Assembly (NCBI GenBank): GCA_026397675.1
Contig: JAPLUH010000069.1
Coordinates: 1-9,470, forward strand
Reading direction: 5' to 3'
DNA length: 9,470 bases
From: Verrucomicrobiota bacterium
GTDB lineage: Bacteria; Verrucomicrobiota; Verrucomicrobiia; Limisphaerales; UBA9464
Positions 1 through 5,920 of this stretch are shown one piece after another. The translations under genes were made by a program, and so were the position numbers. The notes under the pieces were generated by a model that was not told the DNA's origin, searched no databases, and saw only the letters and a program-made list of their open reading frames with translations. Position 1 is the first letter of the stretch. The number at the start of each line of letters is the position of its first letter.

Positions 1-2
1 AA

Positions 3-230
3 CGAACCGGGGAGTTGCTCGAACCGATGGCCCGTGCCGCTCGGATGATCGAAGGGCACTTGGAGGGTATTCTGGCCCATTGGACTCAAGGTCTGACGAC
101 GGCTTTCATGGAGGGACTCAACAGCCTGTTCTCGGCTGTGACGCGCAAGGCCCGCGGGTATCGGTCAGTCGAGTACATGACCAGCATGCTCTACTTCGTT
201 GCCGGGAAACTTACCCTACCGTGCTACTGA
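3..230 (+). CDS. ISL3-family transposase, C-terminal fragment (cut by the window edge)
   Basis: The frame is open from the window's first bases to a TGA at 228-230, so only about the last 75 residues are visible and the true start lies upstream. The sequence has the hallmark of the end of the ISL3 DDE domain: a His/Trp-rich helix (GHLEGILAHW), then FMEGLNSLF, in which the Glu is the expected last acid of the DDE triad, then RKARGYRSVEYM. In ISL3 transposases this region reads roughly 'vEglNs.iq..kR.arGyr..e'. The C-terminus is GKLTLPCY. The enzyme would catalyse transposition of its own element. The visible part looks undamaged; whether the whole gene is intact cannot be judged. Confidence 0.8.
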   Translation, partial: RTGELLEPMARAARMIEGHLEGILAHWTQGLTTAFMEGLNSLFSAVTRKARGYRSVEYMTSMLYFVAGKLTLPCY

Positions 231-253
231 CACACTGAAAGTAGCGAGGAACC
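231..253. repeat. Probable right terminal inverted repeat of the insertion sequence
   Basis: These 23 bases directly follow the transposase stop codon and end in GAGGAACC. The complement begins GGTTCCTCGCTACTTTCAG, a plausible outer end for an ISL3-type element. It carries an in-frame TAG (242-244) that closes the kinase reading frame on its left side. It also carries GAGGA (246-250), which could serve as an inefficient ribosome binding site for the ATG at 266, about 15 nt away. Without the left end in view, this remains an inference from position and end sequence. Confidence 0.45.
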
Positions 254-265
254 ACATTTCCATTG

Positions 266-1291
266 ATGAAGGCGCGTTTGTTTGGGAATCAGCCACTCAA
301 AGACACGCCAGCAGGCTTATTGTCTTACCTCTCCCGAGTGGAAGATTCGGTCCCAACGGCTGATGAGGCTAATGAGAATGGGTCACGATTCAAGGTGACC
401 CGCAGTGCCTTGCTCTCATTCAATATCGCCCCTGAAACCCAGATCCGGTGCAACGCCGAAACAACACCGGAATTCTTCAAAAACAGCACGGTTTACGCCC
501 TCTTGAGGGTTCTTCCATTGCTATTCCTTGGACTGTGTTTAGTCAGCGCCCTGCTCGTCCTGCTCTGGATGCTCTATTCGGATGGCCGTGAGCAAATTCA
601 TCGGTTAGCCGAAGCTCAGCAGACGATTTCTAGCCTCGATCTTTACCGCAATATGGTTCAGCAAGAGTTGCACGATCATATTATCCAGAACCTGACACTC
701 CTGGGGATCCAGGTGGCGACCAAAGGGGCGCAGGATGCCGAGGGACAGAAATTGGTGCGGGACACGATCCTCAAGCAAATTGATTACCTGCGGCGAGAGC
801 TTCGTCGATTTTTGGCCGATGGGGCCAGCCGACTCAAAACCATTCCTGACCTCGTGGCCCAACTGCAGGGGATTAGTCGGCACTTCGAGACACAATCTCG
901 AGTGCGTTGCCAGGTCGACGACTCCATTGCTGGTTCTCCAATCCTTTCATCCGAGGTGCTCTTCAGATTGTGCCGTTTTACTGAGGAACTGATAGGCAAC
1001 GCCATTCGCCATGGTGGAGCCCAGAAGGTGCGGATCCATTTGGAGGCTGACGCTGCGCTTTCCACGGTCTGGGTGACCGTGGAAGATGATGGGATGGGGT
1101 TCGACCCCGACAATCATTCCAAAGGATTTGGTCTTCAGAACATGAGCGCATTTGCCCGTCGCTCTAAGGGGTCCTTGAGCATTGTGCGGCGTCAACCTCG
1201 GGGCATGAGCATCCGGCTCAGCATCCCGGTCACTCCTGGAAAAGAGGTTGCCGTTGTTGGTTCTAATTCTTCGGGCGACGTCGCTCAGTGA
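266..1291 (+). CDS. NarX/LiaS-type sensor histidine kinase, probably 5'-truncated by the adjacent insertion sequence
   Basis: Numbering from the ATG at 266 (341 aa), residues 79-103 form one hydrophobic membrane segment. A linker helix follows, then a HisKA_3 dimerisation/phosphoacceptor region with ELHDHIIQNL (His136). The HATPase_c domain has an N-box (EELIGNAIRHG, Asn245), G1 box (DDGMGFD, 275-281) and G2 box (GFGLQNM, 287-293). Such kinases autophosphorylate on His and pass phosphate to NarL/LuxR-type regulators; none is in this window. Residues 1-78 are hydrophilic and lack the signal peptide or first membrane helix expected before an extracytoplasmic sensor region. The frame stays open leftward to the IS boundary at 253 and is stopped only by a TAG inside the IS end. 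I infer that the IS removed the original N-terminus. Its DNA looks less GC-rich than the operon. Family confidence is high; whether the protein is still made and inserted properly is doubtful. Confidence 0.8.
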   Translation: MKARLFGNQPLKDTPAGLLSYLSRVEDSVPTADEANENGSRFKVTRSALLSFNIAPETQIRCNAETTPEFFKNSTVYALLRVLPLLFLGLCLVSALLVLLWMLYSDGREQIHRLAEAQQTISSLDLYRNMVQQELHDHIIQNLTLLGIQVATKGAQDAEGQKLVRDTILKQIDYLRRELRRFLADGASRLKTIPDLVAQLQGISRHFETQSRVRCQVDDSIAGSPILSSEVLFRLCRFTEELIGNAIRHGGAQKVRIHLEADAALSTVWVTVEDDGMGFDPDNHSKGFGLQNMSAFARRSKGSLSIVRRQPRGMSIRLSIPVTPGKEVAVVGSNSSGDVAQ

Positions 1292-1342
1292 GAGTGGCTC
1301 CCCGGCCTTGGCGGCTGAAAGGGAGCTGAGAGCCTAGACCCT

Positions 1343-2566
1343 TTAAGGCTGCTTCCAGACGATCCGCGCCACGCTGTCGTTGGTGGAACTCTTGGTCCCG
1401 CCACCATGAGTGATAAAGTAAACAGCGCCGTCCGTGCCGAGTTGCATTGCCAAGGGGCCCGCCGGCAGGCCTTGCAAGAAGGCCTCGCCCGGACCGGTCT
1501 TTCCGGTCTTGGGATTCACTGAGGCCGTGCGTATCGATTTGCGGCTGAAATCGGCATAGAAGAGCGCTCCGCGGTACTTCTCAGGGAAGCCCTTGCCCGA
1601 GGCGCTGGCCCGGTAAATCAACGCCCCAACGCAGGAGGCTCCGGTGTTCCGCGGGTAATGGAACCAAGGGTCAGTGAAGCCGTCCACGTGGTTGGTGCGG
1701 GTGAGGGTTTGTAAGCCGGGTCCAAAGACCTTCGGCCAGCCGAAGTTGGCTCCCGGAACGATGCTGTTCACTTCATCGAAGTCATCGGTCAGGTCGCCGC
1801 CGTTCTCGGCCTCCAAAACGAGGCCGGTGGGTGCGTCGTAAGTCAGAGACCACGGTTGACGGTGTCCGCAGGTAAAGACGCGCGGGTCAGCACCGGCGGT
1901 ATGCACGTGCGGGTTGTCCTTGGGCACCGAGCCATCAAAACCGATGCGGAGGACTTTCCCGCGCGGGTCGCCCAGCGATTGGGCCTTGTTGTTCGGGTCG
2001 TCGCAGTACTTGCGGAGATTGGCGTTTTGGTTGTTCTCGCCGGTGGTCACGTAAAGCACCCGCTCTTTCGGATGGGCCAGCAATGCGCCGCCCACGTGCT
2101 GACCGGCTTGATCGCCTTCCCATTCCACCAGCGACTTCTCGCTGGCCGGGTCAATCCGCGACGCGGCCCCGCTGCCGGTCACAGTCCAACGCGAAACCCG
2201 AGCCACGTATTTGTCCTTCGGGGCATTGGTGAGGTGGTAGGCCAGAAACACATGCGGAGTGCGCGGAAAATCCGGATGGAACGCGATGCCGTGCAAGCCA
2301 CGGTCACCGCTCACCTCTGTTGCCACCGAGCCGACCGAGTGTGCGGCGCGCGTGCTGGTGTCGATGCGCCAGAGTTGGCCCGTGCGACCGGTCACCCAGG
2401 CCGCTCCGTCCGGGGCAAAGGCCATTTCCATCGGTTCGCTGACCACCTCCGGACCGGCGACGGTTTCGATGCCGAAGCCTGCGGGGAGGCTCACCTCGGC
2501 CAGGGCGGCAGAAGAGAACGTCAGGGCGGCGACGACAGCCGCGAGGATGTGAGTGCGGTAAAACAT
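1343..2566 (-). CDS. Secreted glucose/sorbosone dehydrogenase-like beta-propeller protein
   Basis: The start at 2566 (ATG, 407 aa) gives an immediate signal peptide, with cleavage probably after ALA at residue 23. Upstream in-frame starts would bury it. The mature part matches the GSDH family (soluble PQQ glucose dehydrogenase-like six-bladed propellers): GLHGIAFHPDF (90-100), QHVGGALLAHP with candidate catalytic His157, TTGENNQ (175-180), GKVLRIGFDG (203-212), GHRQPWSLTYD (234-244) with the Arg expected to contact PQQ, DEVNSIVPGANFGWP (264-278) and a closing propeller strand near 380-404. Characterised members oxidise aldoses outside the cytoplasm with PQQ and Ca2+. Many relatives have no known substrate, so the exact reaction is uncertain. 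Two differences from the classical enzyme are Gln after the Arg of GHR, where GHRNP is usual, and several extra Cys. The gene converges on the kinase and diverges from the sugar-uptake cluster, which suggests co-regulation. Confidence 0.82.
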   Translation of the reverse strand: MFYRTHILAAVVAALTFSSAALAEVSLPAGFGIETVAGPEVVSEPMEMAFAPDGAAWVTGRTGQLWRIDTSTRAAHSVGSVATEVSGDRGLHGIAFHPDFPRTPHVFLAYHLTNAPKDKYVARVSRWTVTGSGAASRIDPASEKSLVEWEGDQAGQHVGGALLAHPKERVLYVTTGENNQNANLRKYCDDPNNKAQSLGDPRGKVLRIGFDGSVPKDNPHVHTAGADPRVFTCGHRQPWSLTYDAPTGLVLEAENGGDLTDDFDEVNSIVPGANFGWPKVFGPGLQTLTRTNHVDGFTDPWFHYPRNTGASCVGALIYRASASGKGFPEKYRGALFYADFSRKSIRTASVNPKTGKTGPGEAFLQGLPAGPLAMQLGTDGAVYFITHGGGTKSSTNDSVARIVWKQP

Positions 2567-2580
2567 AATGTTCGGGGAAC

Positions 2581-2611
2581 TTCCAAACATTGGAGAGCCA
2601 ATGGATCGGAA
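2581..2611. repeat. Imperfect inverted repeat upstream of the dehydrogenase-like gene
   Basis: The perfect core is CATTGG / CCAATG (2588-2593 and 2598-2603) with a 4-base spacer. The symmetry extends imperfectly to TTCC at 2581-2584 and GGAA at 2608-2611. It lies 15-45 bp upstream of the ATG at 2566 on the - strand, where it could act as an operator or a 5'-leader hairpin for that gene. A six-base perfect arm can occur by chance, so the call is tentative. Confidence 0.35.
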
Positions 2612-2668
2612 GCAACCCCCGCAGTGGGCTCGTGAGATGGAAATTTGGACACCGGACCGATCAGCATC

Positions 2669-2691
2669 AAAATTCCCTGGCCGAGAATTTT
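2669..2691. repeat. Inverted repeat with AT-rich arms, candidate operator
   Basis: AAAATTC (2669-2675) and GAATTTT (2685-2691) are perfect 7-base inverted arms around a 9-base GC-rich spacer, centred near 2680, the middle of the divergent intergenic region. The size and spacing suit a dimeric DNA-binding regulator, and the central position could control both directions. On the + strand the right arm runs into a T-run, which resembles a terminator tail, but no gene upstream on that strand needs one. Operator function is inferred. Confidence 0.4.
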
Positions 2692-2729
2692 TCAAAAATC
2701 ACACCGCCGTCGTTGACGAACCCACGTCG

Positions 2730-2749
2730 TGAGAGGCATCACCCTCTCA
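2730..2749. repeat. Inverted repeat / leader hairpin before the sugar-uptake cluster
   Basis: TGAGAGG (2730-2736) and CCTCTCA (2743-2749) are perfect 7-base inverted arms around a 6-base spacer (CATCAC). The repeat ends 55 bp before the ATG at 2805. It could be an operator overlapping the promoter start region, or a hairpin in the 5' leader of the cluster's mRNA. No T-run follows, so it is unlikely to be a terminator. Confidence 0.4.
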
Positions 2750-2804
2750 AGTTCTCCCCAGTGTCCTGCTGTTGCCTGTCATCTCGAGCCCCGATTCCGA
2801 TCCT

Positions 2805-4037
2805 ATGAGACTTATAATTGTGTCCCCACTCACCTTGCTTCTGATCTCGGCCCCTATGGCTGCGCTGGCCGCCTCGGGCACGGTGACGCGTACCATTCAC
2901 TCTCAACCCAGTTGGGTTGTGGCCACCAAGCAGGTCGAGGTGGCGATCACCCGCCGTGGGGGTCACATGGCTCCGGTCACCTTCTTCCGAGACAGCGATC
3001 ATCCGGTGCGCCCCTATCACATCACACCGTGGCAGGACGAAAAGCCTTCGGCGATGCCTGCGCCTGTGCTCGTGACCCTGCGTGGTGATTTCTTCTGCCT
3101 ACCCTTCGGAGGTAATTCAGAACCCGTCGTCGGCGAGAAACACCCGCCCCATGGTGAAATCGTGGGCGAACCATGGAAGGTTTTGGGAACGCGCCGCACC
3201 GGAACGGTCACGACCTTGACGCTGGACATCGAGACCCGTGTTCGCGCGGGGCGGGTGACGAAGGAGTTGTCGTTGGTGGACGGTGAAAACGCGGTGTACA
3301 CCCGGCATACCCTCCAAGGGTTTTCCGGACGGGCTCCAGTGGGGCATCATGCCACTCTGGCCATGCCGGAGAAGGAAGAGTCGGTGCGCATTGCTACCAG
3401 CGCCTTCCGCTGGGGAATGACCTGCCCCTCCGTCTTCAGCGATCCGAAGCAGCGGGAATACCAATCGCTCCTTCCGGGTGCCCAGTGGACAGATTTGACG
3501 CGGGTTCCTGTCGCTTGGAAGGGAGCGCCCGATGCCGACCTGACCCGATTGCCCGCCCGATATGGCCACGCCGATCTCGTCCAACTCTTCAATGAACCGT
3601 GGGACAAGACCGGAGGTCCCGCCTGGACAACCGCGACCTTCACCGAACAGGGGTATTTGTGGTTCGCACTCAAGGATCCGTCGGTGCTCCACAGCACCGT
3701 CCTATGGATAGAAAACCACGGGCGTCACGGGCATCCGTGGAAGGGCCGCAACAACTGCCTGGGTTTGGAGGATGTGACGGCCTACTTCGCCGATGGTCTC
3801 GCTGCATCGACTCAGGACAATTTGTTGACCCGACAAGGCATTCCCACCTCCCTCGCATTGAATCCGACCCAGCCTACCTTTGTGAATTACATCCAAGGGG
3901 TCGCGAAAATTCCGTCGGGATTCGACGTGGTTCAGAAGCTTGAATTTGCTCCCGGTGCTGTGACGTTCCTGTCGGCCTCCGGCCAGCGTGTGACCATTGC
4001 GGTGCATCATGAATTCGTGAGGACCGGAACGCTTTGA
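2805..4037 (+). CDS. Secreted galactose-mutarotase-like (aldose 1-epimerase-like) protein of unknown substrate
   Basis: The ATG at 2805 (410 aa) is chosen because it gives a clean signal peptide, with cleavage probably after LAA at residue 23; an earlier TTG adds only a hydrophilic leader. The mature protein appears rich in beta strands. Segments recall the aldose-1-epimerase/galactose mutarotase fold: RRGGHMAPVTF (50-60), RGDFFCLPFGG (93-103) and HPPHGEIVGEPWKV (113-126), which resembles the 'P-x-H-G...W' signature of sugar and sugar-phosphate epimerases. A strongly patterned block, NHGRHGHPWKGRNNCLGLEDV (about 304-324), contains clustered His, Arg and a Glu that could be active-site residues. 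Proteins of this fold interconvert sugar anomers or bind sugars; this subgroup has no function I can name. It leads the cluster, with 32 nt to the sugar-binding lipoprotein gene, which suggests that it prepares or binds the imported sugar outside the cytoplasm. No Shine-Dalgarno is seen. Confidence 0.6.
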   Translation: MRLIIVSPLTLLLISAPMAALAASGTVTRTIHSQPSWVVATKQVEVAITRRGGHMAPVTFFRDSDHPVRPYHITPWQDEKPSAMPAPVLVTLRGDFFCLPFGGNSEPVVGEKHPPHGEIVGEPWKVLGTRRTGTVTTLTLDIETRVRAGRVTKELSLVDGENAVYTRHTLQGFSGRAPVGHHATLAMPEKEESVRIATSAFRWGMTCPSVFSDPKQREYQSLLPGAQWTDLTRVPVAWKGAPDADLTRLPARYGHADLVQLFNEPWDKTGGPAWTTATFTEQGYLWFALKDPSVLHSTVLWIENHGRHGHPWKGRNNCLGLEDVTAYFADGLAASTQDNLLTRQGIPTSLALNPTQPTFVNYIQGVAKIPSGFDVVQKLEFAPGAVTFLSASGQRVTIAVHHEFVRTGTL

Positions 4038-4069
4038 ATTCACTCTTCCATCCCGCACCACACCCTCTC

Positions 4070-5044
4070 ATGAAGCACTTCCCACGCGTTCTCATTGCTT
4101 GCCTCCTCACACTCTTGGGCGGATGCGGAGACAAGGCGGCCGATTCCAGCCATCCGGCCGCCTCGGCCTCGAAGGCACAGGGAGTGATCGGCGTCTCGCT
4201 GCTCACCCTCGACAACCCCTTCTTCAAGGTCATCGGCGACAGCATCACCGCTGAGGGTAAGAAATACGGCTACGAGACGGTCGTGGTCAGCGGTGACAAG
4301 GACGTCGCCAAGCAGGGGAATCAAATCAAGGACTTCATCGTCAAGAAGGTCAGCGCCATCGTGCTGAGCCCCTGTGATTCCAAGTCGATCATTCCGGTGA
4401 TCCAGGAGGCCAATGCGGCCGGCATTCCGGTGTTCACCGTGGACATCCCCTGCAATGAACCCGGCGTGAAGATCGTCACGCAAATCGCCACCGACAACGA
4501 AGGCGGCGGACGGGAAGCCGGTCAGGCCATGATCGAGGCCCTCGGCGAGGCCGGCGGCAAGATCGCGGTGCTGCATTTCAAGCAGGCCGAATCCTGCCAG
4601 TTGCGCGTGAAGGGGTTCATGGAGGTGATTCGTGCGCACAACGCGGGTGGTAAATCGAAGATCGATGTGGTCACCGAGTTGGAGAGCGGTGCGGCCAAGG
4701 ATTTGGGATACAAGGCGGCCGAGGATGCTTTGCAGGCCCACCCGGATCTTCGCGGCATTTTTGCCATCAACGACCCGGCCGCACTCGGTGCCCGCGCTGC
4801 GGTGGAAAAGGCCGGCAAGACCCAGGTGCTCATCATCGGTTTCGATGGTCAACCCGAGGGCAAGCAGGCCATTAAGGACGGTAAGATCTACGCCGATCCG
4901 ATCCAGTTTCCCGACCAGATGGGAGTCCGTATGGTCGATGCGATTCTGCGCCATTCCAAGGGTGAGACGCTGCCGGCTCAAATGCTTATTTCGACACGCC
5001 TCTACCGGAAGTCCGACGCCCAAAAAGACCCCACTCTCCACTGA
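4070..5044 (+). CDS. Sugar ABC transporter substrate-binding lipoprotein (ribose/fructose/allose-binding family)
   Basis: The ATG at 4070 (324 aa) gives a lipoprotein signal with the lipobox LGGC, Cys19 being the lipidation site. The rest is a type I periplasmic sugar-binding protein (Peripla_BP_4, RbsB-like). Residues matching ribose-binding contacts include DNPFF (48-52), Asp125 in VFTVDIPC, Arg179 in LRVKGF, Asn234 in INDPAALGA, Asp259 in GFDGQPEG and Gln279 in IQFPDQMG. The Arg that follows the hinge Asp in ribose-binding protein is Ile126 here, so the sugar is probably not simply ribose. The segment looks more like binders of hexoses such as fructose (inference). The protein captures a monosaccharide outside the inner membrane and delivers it to the permease encoded at 7454. 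The AroE-like gene follows after 21 nt. An upstream TTG at 4034 overlaps the previous stop and would mask the signal sequence. Confidence 0.88.
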   Translation: MKHFPRVLIACLLTLLGGCGDKAADSSHPAASASKAQGVIGVSLLTLDNPFFKVIGDSITAEGKKYGYETVVVSGDKDVAKQGNQIKDFIVKKVSAIVLSPCDSKSIIPVIQEANAAGIPVFTVDIPCNEPGVKIVTQIATDNEGGGREAGQAMIEALGEAGGKIAVLHFKQAESCQLRVKGFMEVIRAHNAGGKSKIDVVTELESGAAKDLGYKAAEDALQAHPDLRGIFAINDPAALGARAAVEKAGKTQVLIIGFDGQPEGKQAIKDGKIYADPIQFPDQMGVRMVDAILRHSKGETLPAQMLISTRLYRKSDAQKDPTLH

Positions 5045-5065
5045 TCCCGATCCATCCTTCGACCC

Positions 5066-5920
5066 ATGAGCCAATCCCAACATTTCTTGCACGAACTCGT
5101 CGGATCCATGTCCCAGGGGGCCGACGGCAATCCTACCGTGGTAATGGTCGAGGCGGCCTTCCGGCACCACGGGCTGCACTGGCGCTACATCAACATGGAG
5201 GTCTCACCCGCGGACCTTGGAGCCGCCGTGAAGGGGGCCAGGGCCATGGGGTTCCGGGGCTTCAATTGCAGTCTCCCGCACAAGGTCAGCGTTATTGCTC
5301 ACCTCGACGGCCTGGGGCAGTCCGCCGCGGTGATGGGGGCGGTGAATTGTGTGGTGCTGCGGGATGGTCGCCTCATTGGTGAAAACACCGATGGAAAGGG
5401 CTTCCTGAAATCTCTGCAGTCGATGATCGATCCTCGGGGCAAATCGGTGGTGCTCTTTGGGGCCGGTGGCGCCGCACGGGCCATCGCCGTGGAACTGGGT
5501 CTGGCGGGCGTGCGCCACATCACGATCGTGAACCGCTCCGAGCAGCGCGGGGCCGAATTGGTGAACGTGTTGCGCGAACAACTCCAACTCGAGGCCCAAC
5601 TCGTTGTCTGGAGTGGTGATTACACCGTGCCCGAAGGCACCGACGTGGTAATTAACGGCACGTCCATTGGGCTCTATGACCCCGAGGCGCGACTGGCGAT
5701 TGACCTGGATTCGCTTCGCCCGGGCATGATTGCAGCGGATGTGGTCTTTAACCCGGTCCGCACGCGTTTTCTGACCGAGGCCGCCGCCCGGGGCTGCCGC
5801 CCGCTCGACGGATTGGGCATGCTCGTCAACCAAGGCATCGTGGGCATCCAATATTGGACCGGCATCGATCCTCAGCCCGAAGTGATGCGTCAGGCCCTGG
5901 AGTCCGTCATGGGCGTATGA
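5066..5920 (+). CDS. Shikimate dehydrogenase-like NADP-dependent oxidoreductase, divergent substrate site
   Basis: This 284-aa protein has the full AroE architecture. The N-terminal domain carries FNCSLPHK with the catalytic Lys73, GAVNCV (Asn94) and GENTDGKGF with the catalytic Asp109. The Rossmann domain carries GAGGAARA (132-139) and NRSEQR (156-161), whose Arg is in the position that usually binds the NADP 2'-phosphate. Then come INGTSIGL (196-203), DVVFNP (225-230) and DGLGMLVNQG (248-257). AroE reduces 3-dehydroshikimate. However, the usual N-terminal 'hSlSP-x-hN' shikimate-binding segment is replaced by GSMSQGADGNPTVVMVEAAF (13-32), so the Ser-x-Ser pair is absent or displaced. The gene sits between the binding-protein and ATPase genes of a sugar transporter, and its stop overlaps the ATPase start (ATGA). 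I infer a dehydrogenase for the imported compound or a catabolite. Import of a cyclitol, quinate or shikimate is an alternative. I give no gene symbol because orthology to aroE is doubtful. Confidence 0.78.
   Translation: MSQSQHFLHELVGSMSQGADGNPTVVMVEAAFRHHGLHWRYINMEVSPADLGAAVKGARAMGFRGFNCSLPHKVSVIAHLDGLGQSAAVMGAVNCVVLRDGRLIGENTDGKGFLKSLQSMIDPRGKSVVLFGAGGAARAIAVELGLAGVRHITIVNRSEQRGAELVNVLREQLQLEAQLVVWSGDYTVPEGTDVVINGTSIGLYDPEARLAIDLDSLRPGMIAADVVFNPVRTRFLTEAAARGCRPLDGLGMLVNQGIVGIQYWTGIDPQPEVMRQALESVMGV

Larger units (their letters stand above)
1..253 (+). mobile_element. Right end of an ISL3-type insertion sequence (partial)
   Basis: This stretch holds the 3' part of a transposase gene followed by a short non-coding tail that ends in GAGGAACC. 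Read inward from the right, the end begins GGTTCCTCGC. ISL3-family elements commonly have ends starting with GG and make 8-bp target duplications, which would make bases 254-261 (ACATTTCC) the right copy of the target site. The left end lies outside the window, so neither the inverted repeat nor the duplication can be confirmed here. The boundary at 253 is inferred from the GG...CC end convention and from the kinase reading frame that opens immediately beyond it. Confidence 0.6.
2567..2804. promoter_or_regulatory. Divergent intergenic control region
   Basis: This 238-bp region lies between the start codons of the - strand dehydrogenase-like gene and the + strand sugar-uptake cluster, so both promoters should lie here. 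Three inverted repeats are visible (2581-2611, 2669-2691 and 2730-2749), together with AT-rich stretches at 2666-2699. A TTGACG hexamer at 2713-2718 resembles a -35 box for the + strand, but no good -10 sits 16-18 bp downstream, so I do not assign a promoter. The function is inferred from gene orientation and dyad symmetry. No regulator gene is present in the window. Confidence 0.55.

Noticed and set aside
1331..1350. AGCCT...AGGCT inverted arms between the convergent kinase and dehydrogenase-like genes, considered as a bidirectional terminator
   Set aside because: The stem has only five pairs around a 10-base loop, no T-run follows on either strand, and it overlaps the dehydrogenase-like stop codon.
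1856..2635. + strand open frame (259 codons) antisense to the GSDH-like gene
   Set aside because: The product is rich in Arg, Gly, Val and His with no domain, and the opposite strand has a strongly supported secreted protein.
2567..2695. Longer N-terminus of the GSDH-like protein from starts at 2695 or 2590
   Set aside because: These would place 8-43 extra residues before an evident signal peptide, which begins naturally at the ATG at 2566.
2713..2741. TTGACG hexamer considered as the -35 box of the sugar-uptake promoter
   Set aside because: The bases 16-18 bp downstream (around 2736-2741) do not resemble a -10 box, so a sigma-70 promoter cannot be supported.
4040..5179. Long - strand open frame (379 codons) opposite the sugar-binding lipoprotein gene
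   Set aside because: It lies antisense to a clear lipoprotein gene, and its His/Asp/Leu-rich composition is what a GC-rich antisense frame gives. No motif or signal supports it.
5854..5916. Upstream in-frame TTG at 5854 as an alternative ATPase start
   Set aside because: It would overlap the AroE-like gene by over 60 bases and add an Arg/Ser-rich tail not expected in the family. The ATGA overlap at 5917 is a standard coupled start.
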